From: Saccharum officinarum
Taxonomy: Eukaryota; Streptophyta; Magnoliopsida; Poales; Poaceae
Length of the DNA stretch: 64,000 bases
NCBI GenBank assembly: GCA_020631735.1
Contig: CM036160.1
Coordinates: forward strand, 117,410,680 to 117,474,679
Direction: 5' to 3'
Part shown: positions 32,522-45,400 of the stretch, in pieces
Position numbering within the stretch: the first letter of the stretch is position 1
Layout of the letters: each line of letters begins with the position of its first letter
Made by a program: the position numbers and the translations under genes
Notes under the pieces: generated by a model
Told to the model about the DNA's origin: nothing
Seen by the model: only the letters and a program-made list of their open reading frames with translations
The model's database searches: none

Positions 32522-33283
32522 TTATGAAGATGGGTGATTCAGTCTGTAGAGCATGTTTAAATTGCAGTGATGGGTACCTCCGCATTCTGATGATCGATTT
32601 CCTGGTGGGGTGAGTCTGCCAAGCATTTCATCTGTATATGTTTCATATATCAGTGGCCAGATGTTGACGAGGTCTTGGTGGTCAGCAGGCCTTCTGAGAC
32701 CTATATGTGCAACGTCGGGCACAAGGTGTAGTTGTCCATAAGCGGTGATCTCATAAGAGAGCGTAGCGGGTATAAATCTGATGGCTCGGATGGTGGCAAT
32801 TTTATCGAAGAGCTGGTATATTGTTGGTTCACAGCATAGGTGTGGTGGTATGCCATAGATGTTAATGGTTAGGTGTTCACTGCGTGCAAGCAAGGGCGGA
32901 TAGCTATGTAAGTGTTGGTTGATTGGTTGAGAGTTGAGGAGTGTCTGCAGAGGTACTGCTGTTGAACCGTAATTTGGTGTCCATGGGATAAGGAGAACTG
33001 TGAAATTGTTGACGACAACAAAGCCTCTGTTGAGCATCCGGGTTTTTGCGTCCCATGATTGTAGCTGCATAAAGTAATCTAGGCCATATCTTGACGTGTC
33101 TTCTATGCAGATATCCACTTGGAATTCCTGTCGGATTGCATCCGCTAGGCTGTAGTGGTCGACTGTATCTGCAACCGCTGAGGGAACCTTTGCAATAAGT
33201 GCATTGGTCAAAGAACTGCGATCGGTGATGTTGACGTCTGCTTCAGTGAGGACTGTGAGGTTTGGGAAACGAGGTCTCGCCAT
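32522..33283 (-). CDS. Helitron passenger gene, DUF4283-like protein (253 aa)
   Basis: An uninterrupted frame of 253 codons starts ATGGCGAGACC, 18 bases after a good acceptor (TTACAG at 33304-33302). A matching donor CAG|GTACTA at 34123/34122 would close an 821-bp intron and join a GC-rich leader exon (about 34440-34123). The protein has no signal peptide. Its phrases FVVVNNFTVLLIPWTP and LTINIYGIPPHLC recall the DUF4283 fold found in many grass transposon-linked proteins, which resemble gag-like or RNA-binding modules. The intact frame contrasts with the broken helicase next door, so it may have been captured later or kept under selection. The function is unknown and the family assignment is tentative. 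Confidence 0.55.
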   Translation of the reverse strand: MARPRFPNLTVLTEADVNITDRSSLTNALIAKVPSAVADTVDHYSLADAIRQEFQVDICIEDTSRYGLDYFMQLQSWDAKTRMLNRGFVVVNNFTVLLIPWTPNYGSTAVPLQTLLNSQPINQHLHSYPPLLARSEHLTINIYGIPPHLCCEPTIYQLFDKIATIRAIRFIPATLSYEITAYGQLHLVPDVAHIGLRRPADHQDLVNIWPLIYETYTDEMLGRLTPPGNRSSECGGTHHCNLNMLYRLNHPSS

Positions 33284-33301
33284 TGTGACAGAAGCGTAGA
33301 T

Positions 33302-35690
33302 CTGTAAGTTATTTGTATGCAGTGAGATGAGGTCTGTACATAATGACGATTATGTAAGTCTAGTAATACTGAATATAATATTGGTATTGTGAATATAAAT
33401 TGGGCATGAAGGAGGTTTTTTATAGTTGTATAATAGCATATAGAAATCGAAAGTTGGTTGAGTTAGGTTGAGGTTGTAGGAATTAAAGCACATTGGTTTA
33501 CAGGTTTATAAATAATGAAACTGAAGAAAGAGATTCAAAGCACCCTAGCTTGTTGGACAAGGCTGAACCAACAGTGTGTGTAGCAGGTGAATCTGATGTA
33601 GTGTCTGATGCACAAATAGCATGTCTGCGGTAAATGTATAGGCGAAGGTAAGTTGGGGTATTTTTTTTTTTTGCCTGGATGGTGAGGGTTACGGTAGGTA
33701 AATTTATTTGAACAACAATCTATTTGGGCAAATGCTGCAAGCAATCTGATAAAGAGAAAAGCGTGCATATAATTTGAGGAGCATAGTAATATTAGGCGTA
33801 ACTATATGCTGCGTGGGGAAAACTGTCCTTCTTCCTTGGTTATGGTATAACAGCTGGAATCTGTGAAGTATAAAGCTACCTGTATTTGCGGGGGGCGTCG
33901 ACGTATGTATCGAGGTACAATCATCTTCTAATGGAAGCGAATCGAACTATGGAAAGTACCTTTGTTTTTGTGAGTAAGGTGCGGCAAATGACAGCTGGTG
34001 GTGCAGATGGATCTGATTTAGTATCTAGAGAGGAAACTGCACGATTAGGTGCGATAGGGTTGCACGATTAGCTGCGATAGGGTCTGCGAAATCATGGAAA
34101 AGGAATAGAAGGGGCGTAGTACCTGAGTTGCTGTGGGAGTCGCTCGGCCGGAGATCGTCAGCGCGGTGGTTTGGAGCTTTATGAGAGCGGCGATAGTTTG
34201 TCCGAAGAGGGTGTCGCTATGAATGGCGAAGGTCTTGGATAGAGTGCGGCGGCGACATGGGGGAAGAGGCGAGGGTTACGCTGGTTCGATGTAGTGTGGT
34301 GGTGACGGTGTTGATTGGTGAAGGAGGAGCGACGACGTCGCCGAGGAATGTCTGAGGGCGAGATCGGGAATAGGCCGGTGAAGGTGGAGTTTAGATAAGG
34401 GAGAGGCGGAGGTGGGTGGAGATGTTAATGGTTTCTTTTTTGGCGTGGGTGTTCGGTGCTGCTCTTTTTTTTTATGGTTAGGCGTTTTCATGGTAGTTGC
34501 GATTTGTTTTTGCTGGAATCATTAACAGGCTAAGCAATGCTATGTGAAGTGGGAAAGAGATATAACTGATTCAGTTTTTTTTTGAATGGTCTGTGTTCGT
34601 CAGGGTAAAAAAGCTAGCTGTAATTTTAGAGGACGAACTGTTGATGGGCCTGGGGAATATTTTTTTTGACGGATGTAACCATAAGGCGGAATATATGAAT
34701 AGGAATCACGATGTCGTGCAGAAAATATTTAATTTAATACTGATGTATTCGAAAACGGGAAGATGGGTGGCGTAGGTAGCTGAATTCTGAAATCTTGTGT
34801 AACATGAACCAGGCAAGTAAAAATTATGGAATAAGCTCGGATCAGTTGTAATAATCGGTAGCGTATTGATTGCTGTTGAGAGCAATCATTGGCCTCAGTG
34901 TCCTATTAGAGAAAGCAAATTATGGAAGACTGCACGTGGTAAAATGACACATAGATTGATTCATACTATATTAACATGAGTATTATATATGTCTGGGTTA
35001 AGTATTTAAATAAGTAGGCGCATAAGCTGCGTTCAGGAGCAAGTAAGTAGACACCTAGAGTTGCTGGCGATATAATATGGAGTACATATTACACAGTAAA
35101 TATGTTGCAGAGAGAGCGGCGGAGCGTAGGATTTGGTACTAAGTGCTATTACATAGACCGAGAACAAGCTGGATATTATACAAGACACGGTCATTTTAAC
35201 AGGGTGGATGTCGGTGTGCAAAAGACTGATGCGAGCTCCCCGTAGATCAGCAGATCCTGTATGAAAGCATAAGAAAGCAATGTGATGGATGGTATGTACT
35301 CTTTACTCTGCATTAGATATCGGTCTGCCCGCCTTTTTGGGGAGGCTTAGATGGGTGTTGATACAGCAGGTTGCATCCTTTTTTAATGGAGAGCTTTAAA
35401 GTATTGAGCATGCGGATGTGTTAGTATATAAATCGCTTAGGGTGACAGGTAGGTTCATGTAATATACTAATGCTGTGTAGATTATACAAGGAATATGGTA
35501 AATAGTGAATTGTATAAACGGCAAGATATGATACAGACCTCTTGTAGCCGCAGATTGTTTTATTGGCTGGGATTTAAGTCCTGGGCCTATCATTTGGATC
35601 GATATGGTTGTTAATTACTATACACTGTTACCAAAGTATATGTATATATACACACATATATAGTAGCGTTCTTTGATTTAACCTTTTTGT
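33302..35690 (-). other. Intron, leader and spacer of the passenger gene
   Basis: 33302-34122 is the inferred intron. About 34123-34450 is GC-rich and reads as a leader exon on the minus strand (ACCTCCGCCTCTCCC and similar). 34450-35690 is AT-rich with no coding signal and probably separates the passenger gene from the end of the RPA-like gene. Confidence 0.4.
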
Positions 35691-36244
35691 TTGTGGCAGC
35701 GGTGGTGAAGCCGATGGACTGTTCAGATTATCATGCACCACCTTTGCTGTAGCTGAACCCTTGTCGCCTGCAACCTGCTGTATAAACAGAATCAGGTTGT
35801 CTCAGTAAGTTTGGGTTGTAGCAAATTATATGTCAGTCGATAGGTTTACCTTGCCAGCTAGATCTCCAGCCTGAAATAGGCCTCTGCGAACACCACGCGT
35901 CCGGGGTGGTGACCTGGAACACATGACAGAATGTCAGGCTGTGTGTGGAAGACGGCTAAAAAAATGGAAAGGAAGTATACCAAAATGATTAACCGATAGA
36001 TGTTAGCGTATCTTACTCGCTATCACGTTGCTTAGCAGGTGTTGTGTCTGTATCAATTCCTGGGGCAGGTGTCTGGGGAGAAAGGAGGAGCAGTTTAGAT
36101 CTGTCAACGTATATAACTCTATGTAAAATCCTAAATTAGTAATGGAAGCAGAATTGGCATACCGATTCACTCGCGGGGGAAACCTGAAGAATCTGGTGCT
36201 GGACCTCTGGAGTATGTGTGATCTGAAGTAAGTTTGTTGTATGT
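35690..36244 (-). pseudogene. 3' exons of the Helitron RPA-like gene
   Basis: This is the continuation of the RPA-like gene after the nested LTR element. Minus-strand segments between plausible splice sites read as a polar linker (near 36230-36170), PAPGIDTDTTPAKQRDS (36070-36018), a basic patch RSPPRTRGVRRGLFQAGDL (35912-35855) and a tail with KVVHDNLNSPSASPPLP (35780-35700). Such a basic C-terminal tail is usual in Helitron RPA proteins. The frames are short, so exact borders are uncertain. Confidence 0.55.
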
Positions 36245-39200
36245 TGTCACACCCAAAATTTTCTATTTTGGGTTGTGCGGGAAAAACACTAAATAAAATA
36301 AATGATTTCAATGTTTGAATAAATTTATTAGATAAGTTAAGTTGTTGCTAATTAAATATAGAAAATTGTGGTTTTAAACTTTTTCATATTAATTTAATAA
36401 TGTGGTGTTTGTGTGATGCTTGTCTTTGGTGTTGGTGAGTGCTATTATTTTCAAAATACCGTAGGACGACGTTTACTTCTCATCGGAAAACTTTTTGGTA
36501 TTTTCTGGATCCAAAATTCCAATTTTCGTGAGCTTAATCTTTTTCCTTGATCTCTTCATCCATCTTTTCATAAGCTCCAAATACTTTATTTGGGTTCCTC
36601 ATGTTCCATAATGTCTCTAGAAATTTCCCTCGAATTTTCGGAGTTTTCGGAGTATTTTTCGCGGCTTAAATAATAATTCTGGACTTTTCTAGAATTATTT
36701 TATCCACGAAATTAATTAATTCCGAAAAGTTTCCAAACCCTACAACAATATATATGCCAGCGTAGCCCTCGACGCCCTGGTTCCAGAAGTACAACTCTTA
36801 TCGCGAGCCGTCGCTCGTAGCTCCCTCTACCTCTCGCCGTATCTTAAATATACATATATACATGTATACGTGCATGCAAGTGCTTTACGTGATGCGTCCT
36901 TTGCTTTCACGAGTCCAGCTCGAAAACAACCCGGCTGCTCCTTTTCTTTGTTTCTTTGCTCGCCAGGACCCAAGCCCCAAGGTCAGCTCTTGATTAATTA
37001 TCTCCAGCAGGCAGCCGCAGGGGTCTTTCTCGTAGCCTGCAAGGAAACTTCCGTATCCATCTAAAAACCAAAAACCTTTTGGTTCCCTGACTAATGGATC
37101 AAGGTCTGTTCAATTCTTTCTCACGTTGATCCATGTTCTACCTGTTGCTTTGTTTCTTGGCCCATTTTGCTCTGACGAGAGTATATATATACAGATCAAA
37201 TAAGCAAGCAACGAGGTCATATGCTTTAATCATAACGATGATATAGACATCGTCGGCTAGCTGTTGTAGCACAGAGCAACCCATCAATTATGTTTTCCTT
37301 TCCGATCTATCTGTCATATATGCCGTGCAAGTTTAGGACTCCATGTCAATCTCCATCATGACGTTGCCATATGACCCTCTGTTGTCTGTATATACATAGC
37401 AAGCCTGGGCCATCGTTTCTTTTCTAAACTCTAAAACCAAACCAATCTATCATGACGCACGCTGCCATCGCCCGGTCGTGCATGCTGCCATCCCCGGACG
37501 TCTCGCGTAGGGGATCCATCACTGCCGCCATCGTCAAGAGGATCGCCATCGCCAGAGGTGGTCGTGTGGAGCATCTCCGTTGGTGAATACGCACCGTCTA
37601 GGATCGTGAGTTTGTCGTCCATGCCACTGCCAGGATCGCCGCACACAAAGCTGAACAACCCAACTCATCCGGCGGAAGCTCCTCCTGGAGGCGTGCGTGC
37701 AGATGCTGGTGGCGCAGACGGCCGTGGGCGGGATCATGCTGGTGCACGTGCGTACCGACAACGAGCCGAGCCGGTCGTGGGCGGTGGCCATCGTGGTGCT
37801 CATCTGCGTCTACGTGTCCAGCTTCGCATGGTCGTGGGGCCCCCTCGGGTGGCTCATCCCGTCGGAGACGTTCCCGCTGGAGACGCGCACGGCGGGGTTC
37901 TCGTTCGCCGTCAGCTCCAACATGCTCTTCACTTTCCTCATCGCGCAGGCCTTCCTGTCCTTGATGTGCTCCATGCGCGCCTTCATCTTCTTCTTCTTCG
38001 CCGTCTGGATCGTCACCATGGCCACGGCTCTGTGTTCCACGAAGATGGATAGAGGTGCAAGACGAGGTAATTGCAGAATTGCCACCGATCGTAGATTGTC
38101 CGCTGTTTCGTCGTTTTAACTCCGATTTGAGTAGTTCCAGTTGCGTTAGTTTCGTGTCATCGCGTTCTACGCGGTAGTACCAACGTTGGTCATGTCTCAT
38201 AATTATAAATTTATTGATTTAGAAACTTTTTGATTAATAATTATTTAACCGCTGTTAATTAGAAAATTTAATTTTCGAGTTTATATTAAAGTAATTATTT
38301 ATCTATAGGAAATCTTAGAAAATTCATAACTTTCACGTTTTAAATCCGAATTTCGTGATCTTTACGTCTGTGTGATCGTAGTAACGTGTAGAATAGTTTT
38401 GTAAGCTTTTCTAAATGTTTTTCTACTGTTGGTGTACTGTTCTAATTGTATCTTTTGTTTGCTTCGTGTATGTTTGCTCGGAATGTTTGTATGTTGATGC
38501 TTGGTGATCGAATTTAGACGGTGAGCAGTACTACGACGATTAGGAGTATTATTTTGAGCCGGACCAGCAGTATCTATCGGAGAACTTTGATCAAGGCAAG
38601 TATAACATGGGACCATCCTTGTTACCTATTCACTGAAATTATCATACATATGCATGTGTCTTCCTTGACAACCATAGAGATTATAACTTAGCTATTGATA
38701 TCTTGTTTCCTTGTCACCTATGGGTTGTGCATTTGGGTAGCTATTGCTAGTGCTTAATTATGAACAATGATCTTGTAATTTGATTAATGGATTAAGCAAT
38801 CAACCATTAAGATGATTTTATTATTGTTAAAAAGGGGGCTAGAGCAAGGGGTTATATTGTTGCTCTGGTTTCTCTCCATAAGGACTTATCTGTACGTGAT
38901 CATCCGGGACATACAGTACAGCTGTGAGGGCTATATGGCTCTGGCTTTAGTTGCTTAAAGGACCTTTTCTAGCTTGTTAGAGGTTACCTTAAATGGCGTA
39001 AGAATGGCTTGACACTTTGGGTGTAGTGCGAGCCCCTGGCCTAGTGTGTATAGGCTGCGGTTGTTGTGCCACAGGGAAGGGGGGTTCTACATCTGCCTGC
39101 CGAGTGAAATCTAATGGCCCTAACTTGTTAGACGAACTTTTGAGTGGCTTTATATGGTTTTCAATGTTCTGGGCCTTGCAAACCCATGCATTTGGAAATC

Positions 39201-39845
39201 ATGACTCACAGTGAAAGTGTACACCTCTGCGCAGAGTTAAAAACTGGTATACTAGCCGTGCTCACGGATACGAGCGGCCTTGGAACATTTACAGATAGAT
39301 GATCACCATTGTTATATCATGTTTAATTACTGTTGTTATTATTATGCTCATGTTAATGCTATTCATTATCGTTATTGCAATTGATCATTGGCTCATTAAT
39401 GGGAATTGGAATACCTTGATGCTACTCAATTGCTAATAATATAATGAGTAAAAGCTAAACGCAGTCAAACAGTGTCTAGCCTTTTGAGCCTCATGAACCC
39501 TGTGTTGTACTTGTTGAGTTCGACATGGACTCACTCTTGCTATTTCCCCAACACTCCAGTGTGTAGTAAGATGCTACTCGGAAGAAGGACAAAGGTGTAG
39601 TGGAGTTACCAGAAGACTAGTAGAAGTGCTAGGCATATGTTACCCCCAGTCAGCCGTCCCTGAGAAGAATGGAGCCCGAAGTTTAGTCACCGTTCCGCGA
39701 TACTCTGATGTAAGTGTTAATATAGCTATGTATACGTTATATAATAACATTGTTTCTGATACTTTTTCATTCTGACATATGTGTGGACTTCCTGGGCACA
39801 CATATGATTAGCCTGGTTTGGTTCTTTAGAAAACCGGGTGTGACA
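36245..39845 (+). repeat. 5' LTR (3601 bp)
   Basis: TG..CA ends within a TGTCACACCC / GGGTGTGACA inverted pair. A TATA-like TATATATATACAG lies near 37185. Positions 36740-38070 are absent from the related solo LTR at 10360-13427 and include a sugar-transporter gene fragment; flanking parts on both sides are shared with the solo LTR. Confidence 0.95.
37670..38030 (+). pseudogene. STP-type monosaccharide transporter fragment inside the 5' LTR
   Basis: STP proteins are plasma-membrane sugar/H+ symporters with 12 membrane helices. This fragment codes about 120 residues matching the C-terminal third: RRKLLLEACVQ, a helix VAQTAVGGIMLV, AIVVLICVYVSSFAWSWGP, then the sugar-porter signature GWLIPSETFPLETRTAG, SFAVSSNMLFTFLIAQAFLS and FFFFAVWIVTMATA. 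It corresponds to roughly helices 9-12. The N-terminal two thirds and the PETK-type tail after the last helix are missing, so it cannot make a transporter. It lies in sense to the retrotransposon. The frame stays open for 140 codons (37697-38119) because LTR sequence is read through after the homology ends. Confidence 0.9.
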
Positions 39846-39848
39846 GAG

Positions 39849-39860
39849 TGGTATCAGAGC
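39849..39860 (+). other. Primer-binding site
   Basis: TGGTATCAGAGC lies three bases after the 5' LTR and is complementary to the 3' end of plant initiator methionine tRNA, the common primer of plant Ty1 and Ty3 elements. Confidence 0.95.
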
Positions 39861-42473
39861 GGTGTTGACTGTAGGACGTATGCCAAGTAGCACCGGACGT
39901 ATTCTAAAACTTATTTTACTATAAAACTATTTTGTGATCCCTTGATTCATTGATTTGACTATTCCTCTTCCTTGTCCTATTGTATCTCCTCCTTGATAGC
40001 TTCCTTTGAGCTATTATATCTTACTCCCTTGGATTTTATTTTATGTTGTTTTTTACTAAAAGTTTTCTGATCTCATGTTGTTCTAAAGATTCGATGGCCT
40101 TTCATCATCCATACTTTTCCCATAGGATGACCACCATTGTTGAAGAAGCACGTGTAGTACCGATGATGTGATGTGTGCTTGTTGTGCTTGATGTGTTGCT
40201 TGTGTGTTGTTCTTGTTCTCGTGTTTTGAAAGTGGCTCGGAAGGTATAAGTCTTGAGGAGTAGCTTGATCTATGCTGAGTGGGGTAGGTTTTACGTAATA
40301 CTCCGCATGCTGATTTCTATAGCAGTCTGCAATGTTTCTGTTATATCTCAAGATATGGACATGAGAAATTTATGAAATTTTACTGGGAATAACTAGACTT
40401 CTGTATCTTTCCAAACCCACTGGACTTATCTTTTTATCTATTATGAGCTAAGAGATATACCTGTTCCAAGTTGGGGTCACTGCGCAGTCTAGAATCCTAA
40501 AACAGTTTCGGTTAAGTTCAGTTTTTGACTAACTTATGGACAGAATCTGGAAAAGTGTTGTGAATAAAAGTTGTAGATAATTTCATAAGCTTTCCAACCA
40601 TGTAAAGATCACTTCCTTTGGATCTTTGTAGCTCGAGTTATGCCAGATTTACTGAACTGCTAAAATTGGGATTCGCCCAGAAATTTTCTGCATTACTTCC
40701 TTATCTTGTATAAGTGAATATATCATTGGATATCTTTGAATCTCATTGATTTACCTTGGAATCTTACATTAGAGATGATTATGGTTATCTAGTATAAAAG
40801 GAGATGCAAGTTACTTTGGTGTCCCCTAGTTTCTTTTTCTTAAGAGGGGTAGCAAAGTTGTGAGTGTTGTAAGATGAAGGTTTCGTATGTCCTATTGCTT
40901 CACTTGGAAGAAGTGGTTATCTCTATGATTGGAAGTCTACTCATGTGCTAGTGTTGTTTGCTTGAGATCAGTGCTTTGTTGGATCATCTACAAGAAGCTC
41001 GGGTATTCGTTAGGACTAGTCTTCACTTCAAACTATCATCAGTTGGGAGTTCAACATTCAATTCAACATACTCTATACAAGTTAGCATGGACGACATAGG
41101 AAGGAGATGTTGGAAGTCTATAGTTAGTTTCATGGAAACTTAGATGACATCACCCCCATATCAAGTATGTTTAGTAAGTTTTAAGTGAAGTGAGTTTTCT
41201 ACTTGGATAGGTATTCTCTAGTGGAGTTACTATGAAGAAGAGCTCAAGAGAGTTGAATGTGGAAAGCTCTTAAGGCTGTAAGTGTGGCATTTATTGGGAT
41301 TATAAGAGCGACATCTACGTGGATCACAAGAATCTGAGGGATATCTTCGCTATGTTGGTTTTGAACCTATGGTATCATTATCAGTTTGATCCTGATCAAG
41401 ATTTTTATGAATTGCAAAGTGTTGCCTTCAATGACATTGCTAGGTGGAACAAAATCTTTGTTAAGTGGGGTAGTGTCCGTTACCATCATCAATCTCAAGC
41501 GACGAGGTATGAAGAACTGAAGACCAAACCTTATCTTTCTTGTCATCTTTTGGCTATCCTTGATCCACGTCTTATATCTCATCAACGCAAAGCAAAGAAG
41601 CATGAAGACTTGAAAATTTGGGTTATCTATCTCTCTAATCTCTCTGAATCTTGTTCCTACTTTATCCTGTCTTTTTAGAACAGTCTGTCTTCTTTAGCTT
41701 ATATCTCTATTTTTGGATGCCCAAAAATCATGGATAAATTCTGGACAATAGTAGACTTCAATATCTTGCTCTGACCGTAAGAACCACCCTGATAGCTATT
41801 ATGATTTGGGAGTTATGAAAATCACAAGGCGACGCATTTGTGCTGTCAGCAACCTAGAATAGTATCTGTTGTGCACAGTTTTTGACTACCTTAACTGCAG
41901 AATCTGGAGAAGTGTTCTATAAGAAAGTTGTAGTAAATTTGATAAGCTTTCCAACGGTGTAAGCTATAATATCATTGGATTCATAGAACTTGAGTTATAA
42001 CTGTATTTCTGCACTGCCATTTTTCTGCTCGCGAGGAAATGGAGGTTACTTGTTCTGGATATGCTCATGAGTCTCTTTGAGATAATAGAAGGACACATGA
42101 TGATAGTTATCACTCAGAAACAAATGCAATCTATCCATTGGTGTTCTCCAATTGATCTCTTCTTAAGGGGTTTGCCGAACTAAAAGACGATACATGATGG
42201 AGGATTTATACGTTCTATTTTCGTCATCTGGAAGCAACATCTATCTACATGGTTGCAAAGTCATTATCGAGCGTAGGTATCTCTTCTCAGGGTTGGTAAC
42301 CTGTTAGAACCATCTACAAGAATCGTAAGGGCCTAAAGGATACCTTTACAAAGTTGGTTATGATCTTGTGGCATTATCATTGGATAAGAGTTGATCAGAG
42401 AAGAGTGAAGATTTGCAAAATCAACTTTATCTTTCTCCCTAGTCTCTCCGAATCTCGGGACGAGATTCCTGTT

Positions 42474-42487
42474 AAGTGGGGTAGATT
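42474..42487 (+). other. Polypurine tract region
   Basis: AAGTGGGGTAGATT directly precedes the 3' LTR. It is an imperfect purine tract, part of the gypsy-typical run that follows GACGAGATTCC. Confidence 0.7.
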
Positions 42488-45400
42488 TGTCACACCCAAA
42501 ATTTTCTATTTTGGGTTGTGCGGGAAAAACACTAAATAAAATAAATGATTTCAATGTTTGAATAAATTTATTAGATAAGTTAAGTTGTTGCTAATTAAAT
42601 ATAGAAAATTGTGGTTTTAAACTTTTTCATATTAATTTAATAATGTGGTGTTTGTGTGATGCTTGTCTTTGGTGTTGGTGAGTGCTATTATTTTCAAAAT
42701 ACCGTAGGACGACGTTTACTTCTCATCGGAAAACTTTTTGGTATTTTCTGGATCCAAAATTCCAATTTTCGTGAGCTTAATCTTTTTCCTTGATCTCTTC
42801 ATCCATCTTTTCATAAGCTCCAAATACTTTATTTGGGTTCCTCATGTTCCATAATGTCTCTAGAAATTTCCCTCGAATTTTCGGAGTTTTCGGAGTATTT
42901 TTCGCGGCTTAAATAATAATTCTGGACTTTTCTAGAATTATTTTATCCACGAAATTAATTAATTCCGAAAAGTTTCCAAACCCTACAACAATATATATGC
43001 CAGCGTAGCCCTCGACGCCCTGGTTCCAGAAGTACAACTCTTATCGCGAGCCGTCGCTCGTAGCTCCCTCTACCTCTCGCCGTATCTTAAATATACATAT
43101 ATACATGTATACGTGCATGCAAGTGCTTTACGTGATGCGTCCTTTGCTTTCACGAGTCCAGCTCGAAAACAACCCGGCTGCTCCTTTTCTTTGTTTCTTT
43201 GCTCGCCAGGACCCAAGCCCCAAGGTCAGCTCTTGATTAATTATCTCCAGCAGGCAGCCGCAGGGGTCTTTCTCGTAGCCTGCAAGGAAACTTCCGTATC
43301 CATCTAAAAACCAAAAACCTTTTGGTTCCCTGACTAATGGATCAAGGTCTGTTCAATTCTTTCTCACGTTGATCCATGTTCTACCTGTTGCTTTGTTTCT
43401 TGGCCCATTTTGCTCTGACGAGAGTATATATATACAGATCAAATAAGCAAGCAACGAGGTCATATGCTTTAATCATAACGATGATATAGACATCGTCGGC
43501 TAGCTGTTGTAGCACAGAGCACCCATCAATTATGTTTTCCTTTCCGATCTATCTGTCATATATGCCGTGCAAGTTTAGGACTCCATGTCAATCTCCATCA
43601 TGACGTTGCCATATGACCCTCTGTTGTCTGTATATACATAGCAAGCCTGGGCCATCGTTTCTTTTCTAAACTCTAAAACCAAACCAATCTATCATGACGC
43701 ACGCTGCCATCGCCCGGTCGTGCATGCTGCCATCCCCGGACGTCTCGCGTAGGGGATCCATCACTGCCGCCATCGTCAAGAGGATCGCCATCGCCAGAGG
43801 TGGTCGTGTGGAGCATCTCCGTTGGTGAATACGCACCGTCTAGGATCGTGAGTTTGTCGTCCATGCCACTGCCCAGGATCGCCGCACACAAAGCTGAACA
43901 ACCCAACTCATCCGGCGGAAGCTCCTCCTGGAGGCGTGCGTGCAGATGCTGGTGGCGCAGACGGCCGTGGGCGGGATCATGCTGGTGCACGTGCGTACCG
44001 ACAACGAGCCGAGCCGGTCGTGGGCGGTGGCCATCGTGGTGCTCATCTGCGTCTACGTGTCCAGCTTCGCATGGTCGTGGGGCCCCCTCGGGTGGCTCAT
44101 CCCGTCGGAGACGTTCCCGCTGGAGACGCGCACGGCGGGGTTCTCGTTCGCCGTCAGCTCCAACATGCTCTTCACTTTCCTCATCGCGCAGGCCTTCCTG
44201 TCCTTGATGTGCTCCATGCGCGCCTTCATCTTCTTCTTCTTCGCCGTCTGGATCGTCACCATGGCCACGGCTCTGTGTTCCACGAAGATGGATAGAGGTG
44301 CAAGACGAGGTAATTGCAGAATTGCCACCGATCGTAGATTGTCCGCTGTTTCGTCGTTTTAACTCCGATTTGAGTAGTTCCAGTTGCGTTAGTTTCGTGT
44401 CATCGCGTTCTACGCGGTAGTACCAACGTTGGTCATGTCTCATAATTATAAATTTATTGATTTAGAAACTTTTTGATTAATAATTATTTAACCGCTGTTA
44501 ATTAGAAAATTTAATTTTCGAGTTTATATTAAAGTAATTATTTATCTATAGGAAATCTTAGAAAATTCATAACTTTCACGTTTTAAATCCGAATTTCGTG
44601 ATCTTTACGTCTGTGTGATCGTAGTAACGTGTAGAATAGTTTTGTAAGCTTTCCTAAATGTTTTTCTACTGTTGGTGTACTGTTCTAATTGTATCTTTTG
44701 TTTGCTTCGTGTATGTTTGCTCGGAATGTTTGTATGTTGATGCTTGGTGATCGAATTTAGACGGTGAGCAGTACTACGACGATTAGGAGTATTATTTTGA
44801 GCCGGACCAGCAGTATCTATCGGAGAACTTTGATCAAGGCAAGTATAACATGGGACCATCCTTGTTACCTATTCACTGAAATTATCATACATATGCATGT
44901 GTCTTCCTTGACAACCATAGAGATTATAACTTAGCTATTGATATCTTGTTTCCTTGTCACCTATGGGTTGTGCATTTGGGTAGCTATTGCTAGTGCTTAA
45001 TTATGAACAATGATCTTGTAATTTGATTAATGGATTAAGCAATCAACCATTAAGATGATTTTATTATTGTTAAAAAGGGGCTAGAGCAAGGGGTTATATT
45101 GTTGCTCTGGTTTCTCTCCATAAGGACTTATCTGTACGTGATCATCCGGGACATACAGTACAGCTGTGAGGGCTATATGGCTCTGGCTTTAGTTGCTTAA
45201 AGGACCTTTTCTAGCTTGTTAGAGGTTACCTTAAATGGCGTAAGAATGGCTTGACACTTTGGGTGTAGTGCGAGCCCCTGGCCTAGTGTGTATAGGCTGC
45301 GGTTGTTGTGCCACAGGGAAGGGGGGTTCTACATCTGCCTGCCGAGTGAAATCTAATGGCCCTAACTTGTTAGACGAACTTTTGAGTGGCTTTATATGGT

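Larger units (their letters stand above)
39846..42487 (+). other. Internal region of the LTR element, no intact genes
   Basis: After the primer site the region is mostly non-coding. About 41310-41530 resembles decayed Ty3/gypsy pol: VDHKNLRDIF recalls the RNase H start, and SQATRYEELKTKPYLS recalls the integrase/chromo end. They are joined as if by a large internal deletion. Segments are repeated within the region: 40490-40690 resembles 41855-42040, and 41310-41400 resembles 42308-42402. No gag is seen. Confidence 0.7.

Noticed and set aside
37598..38200. 200-codon minus-strand frame in the LTR (and 256 codons at 43673-44443)
   Set aside because: It is the antisense shadow of the GC-rich sugar-transporter fragment. 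The protein is rich in R, H, E and G from codon bias on the opposite strand.
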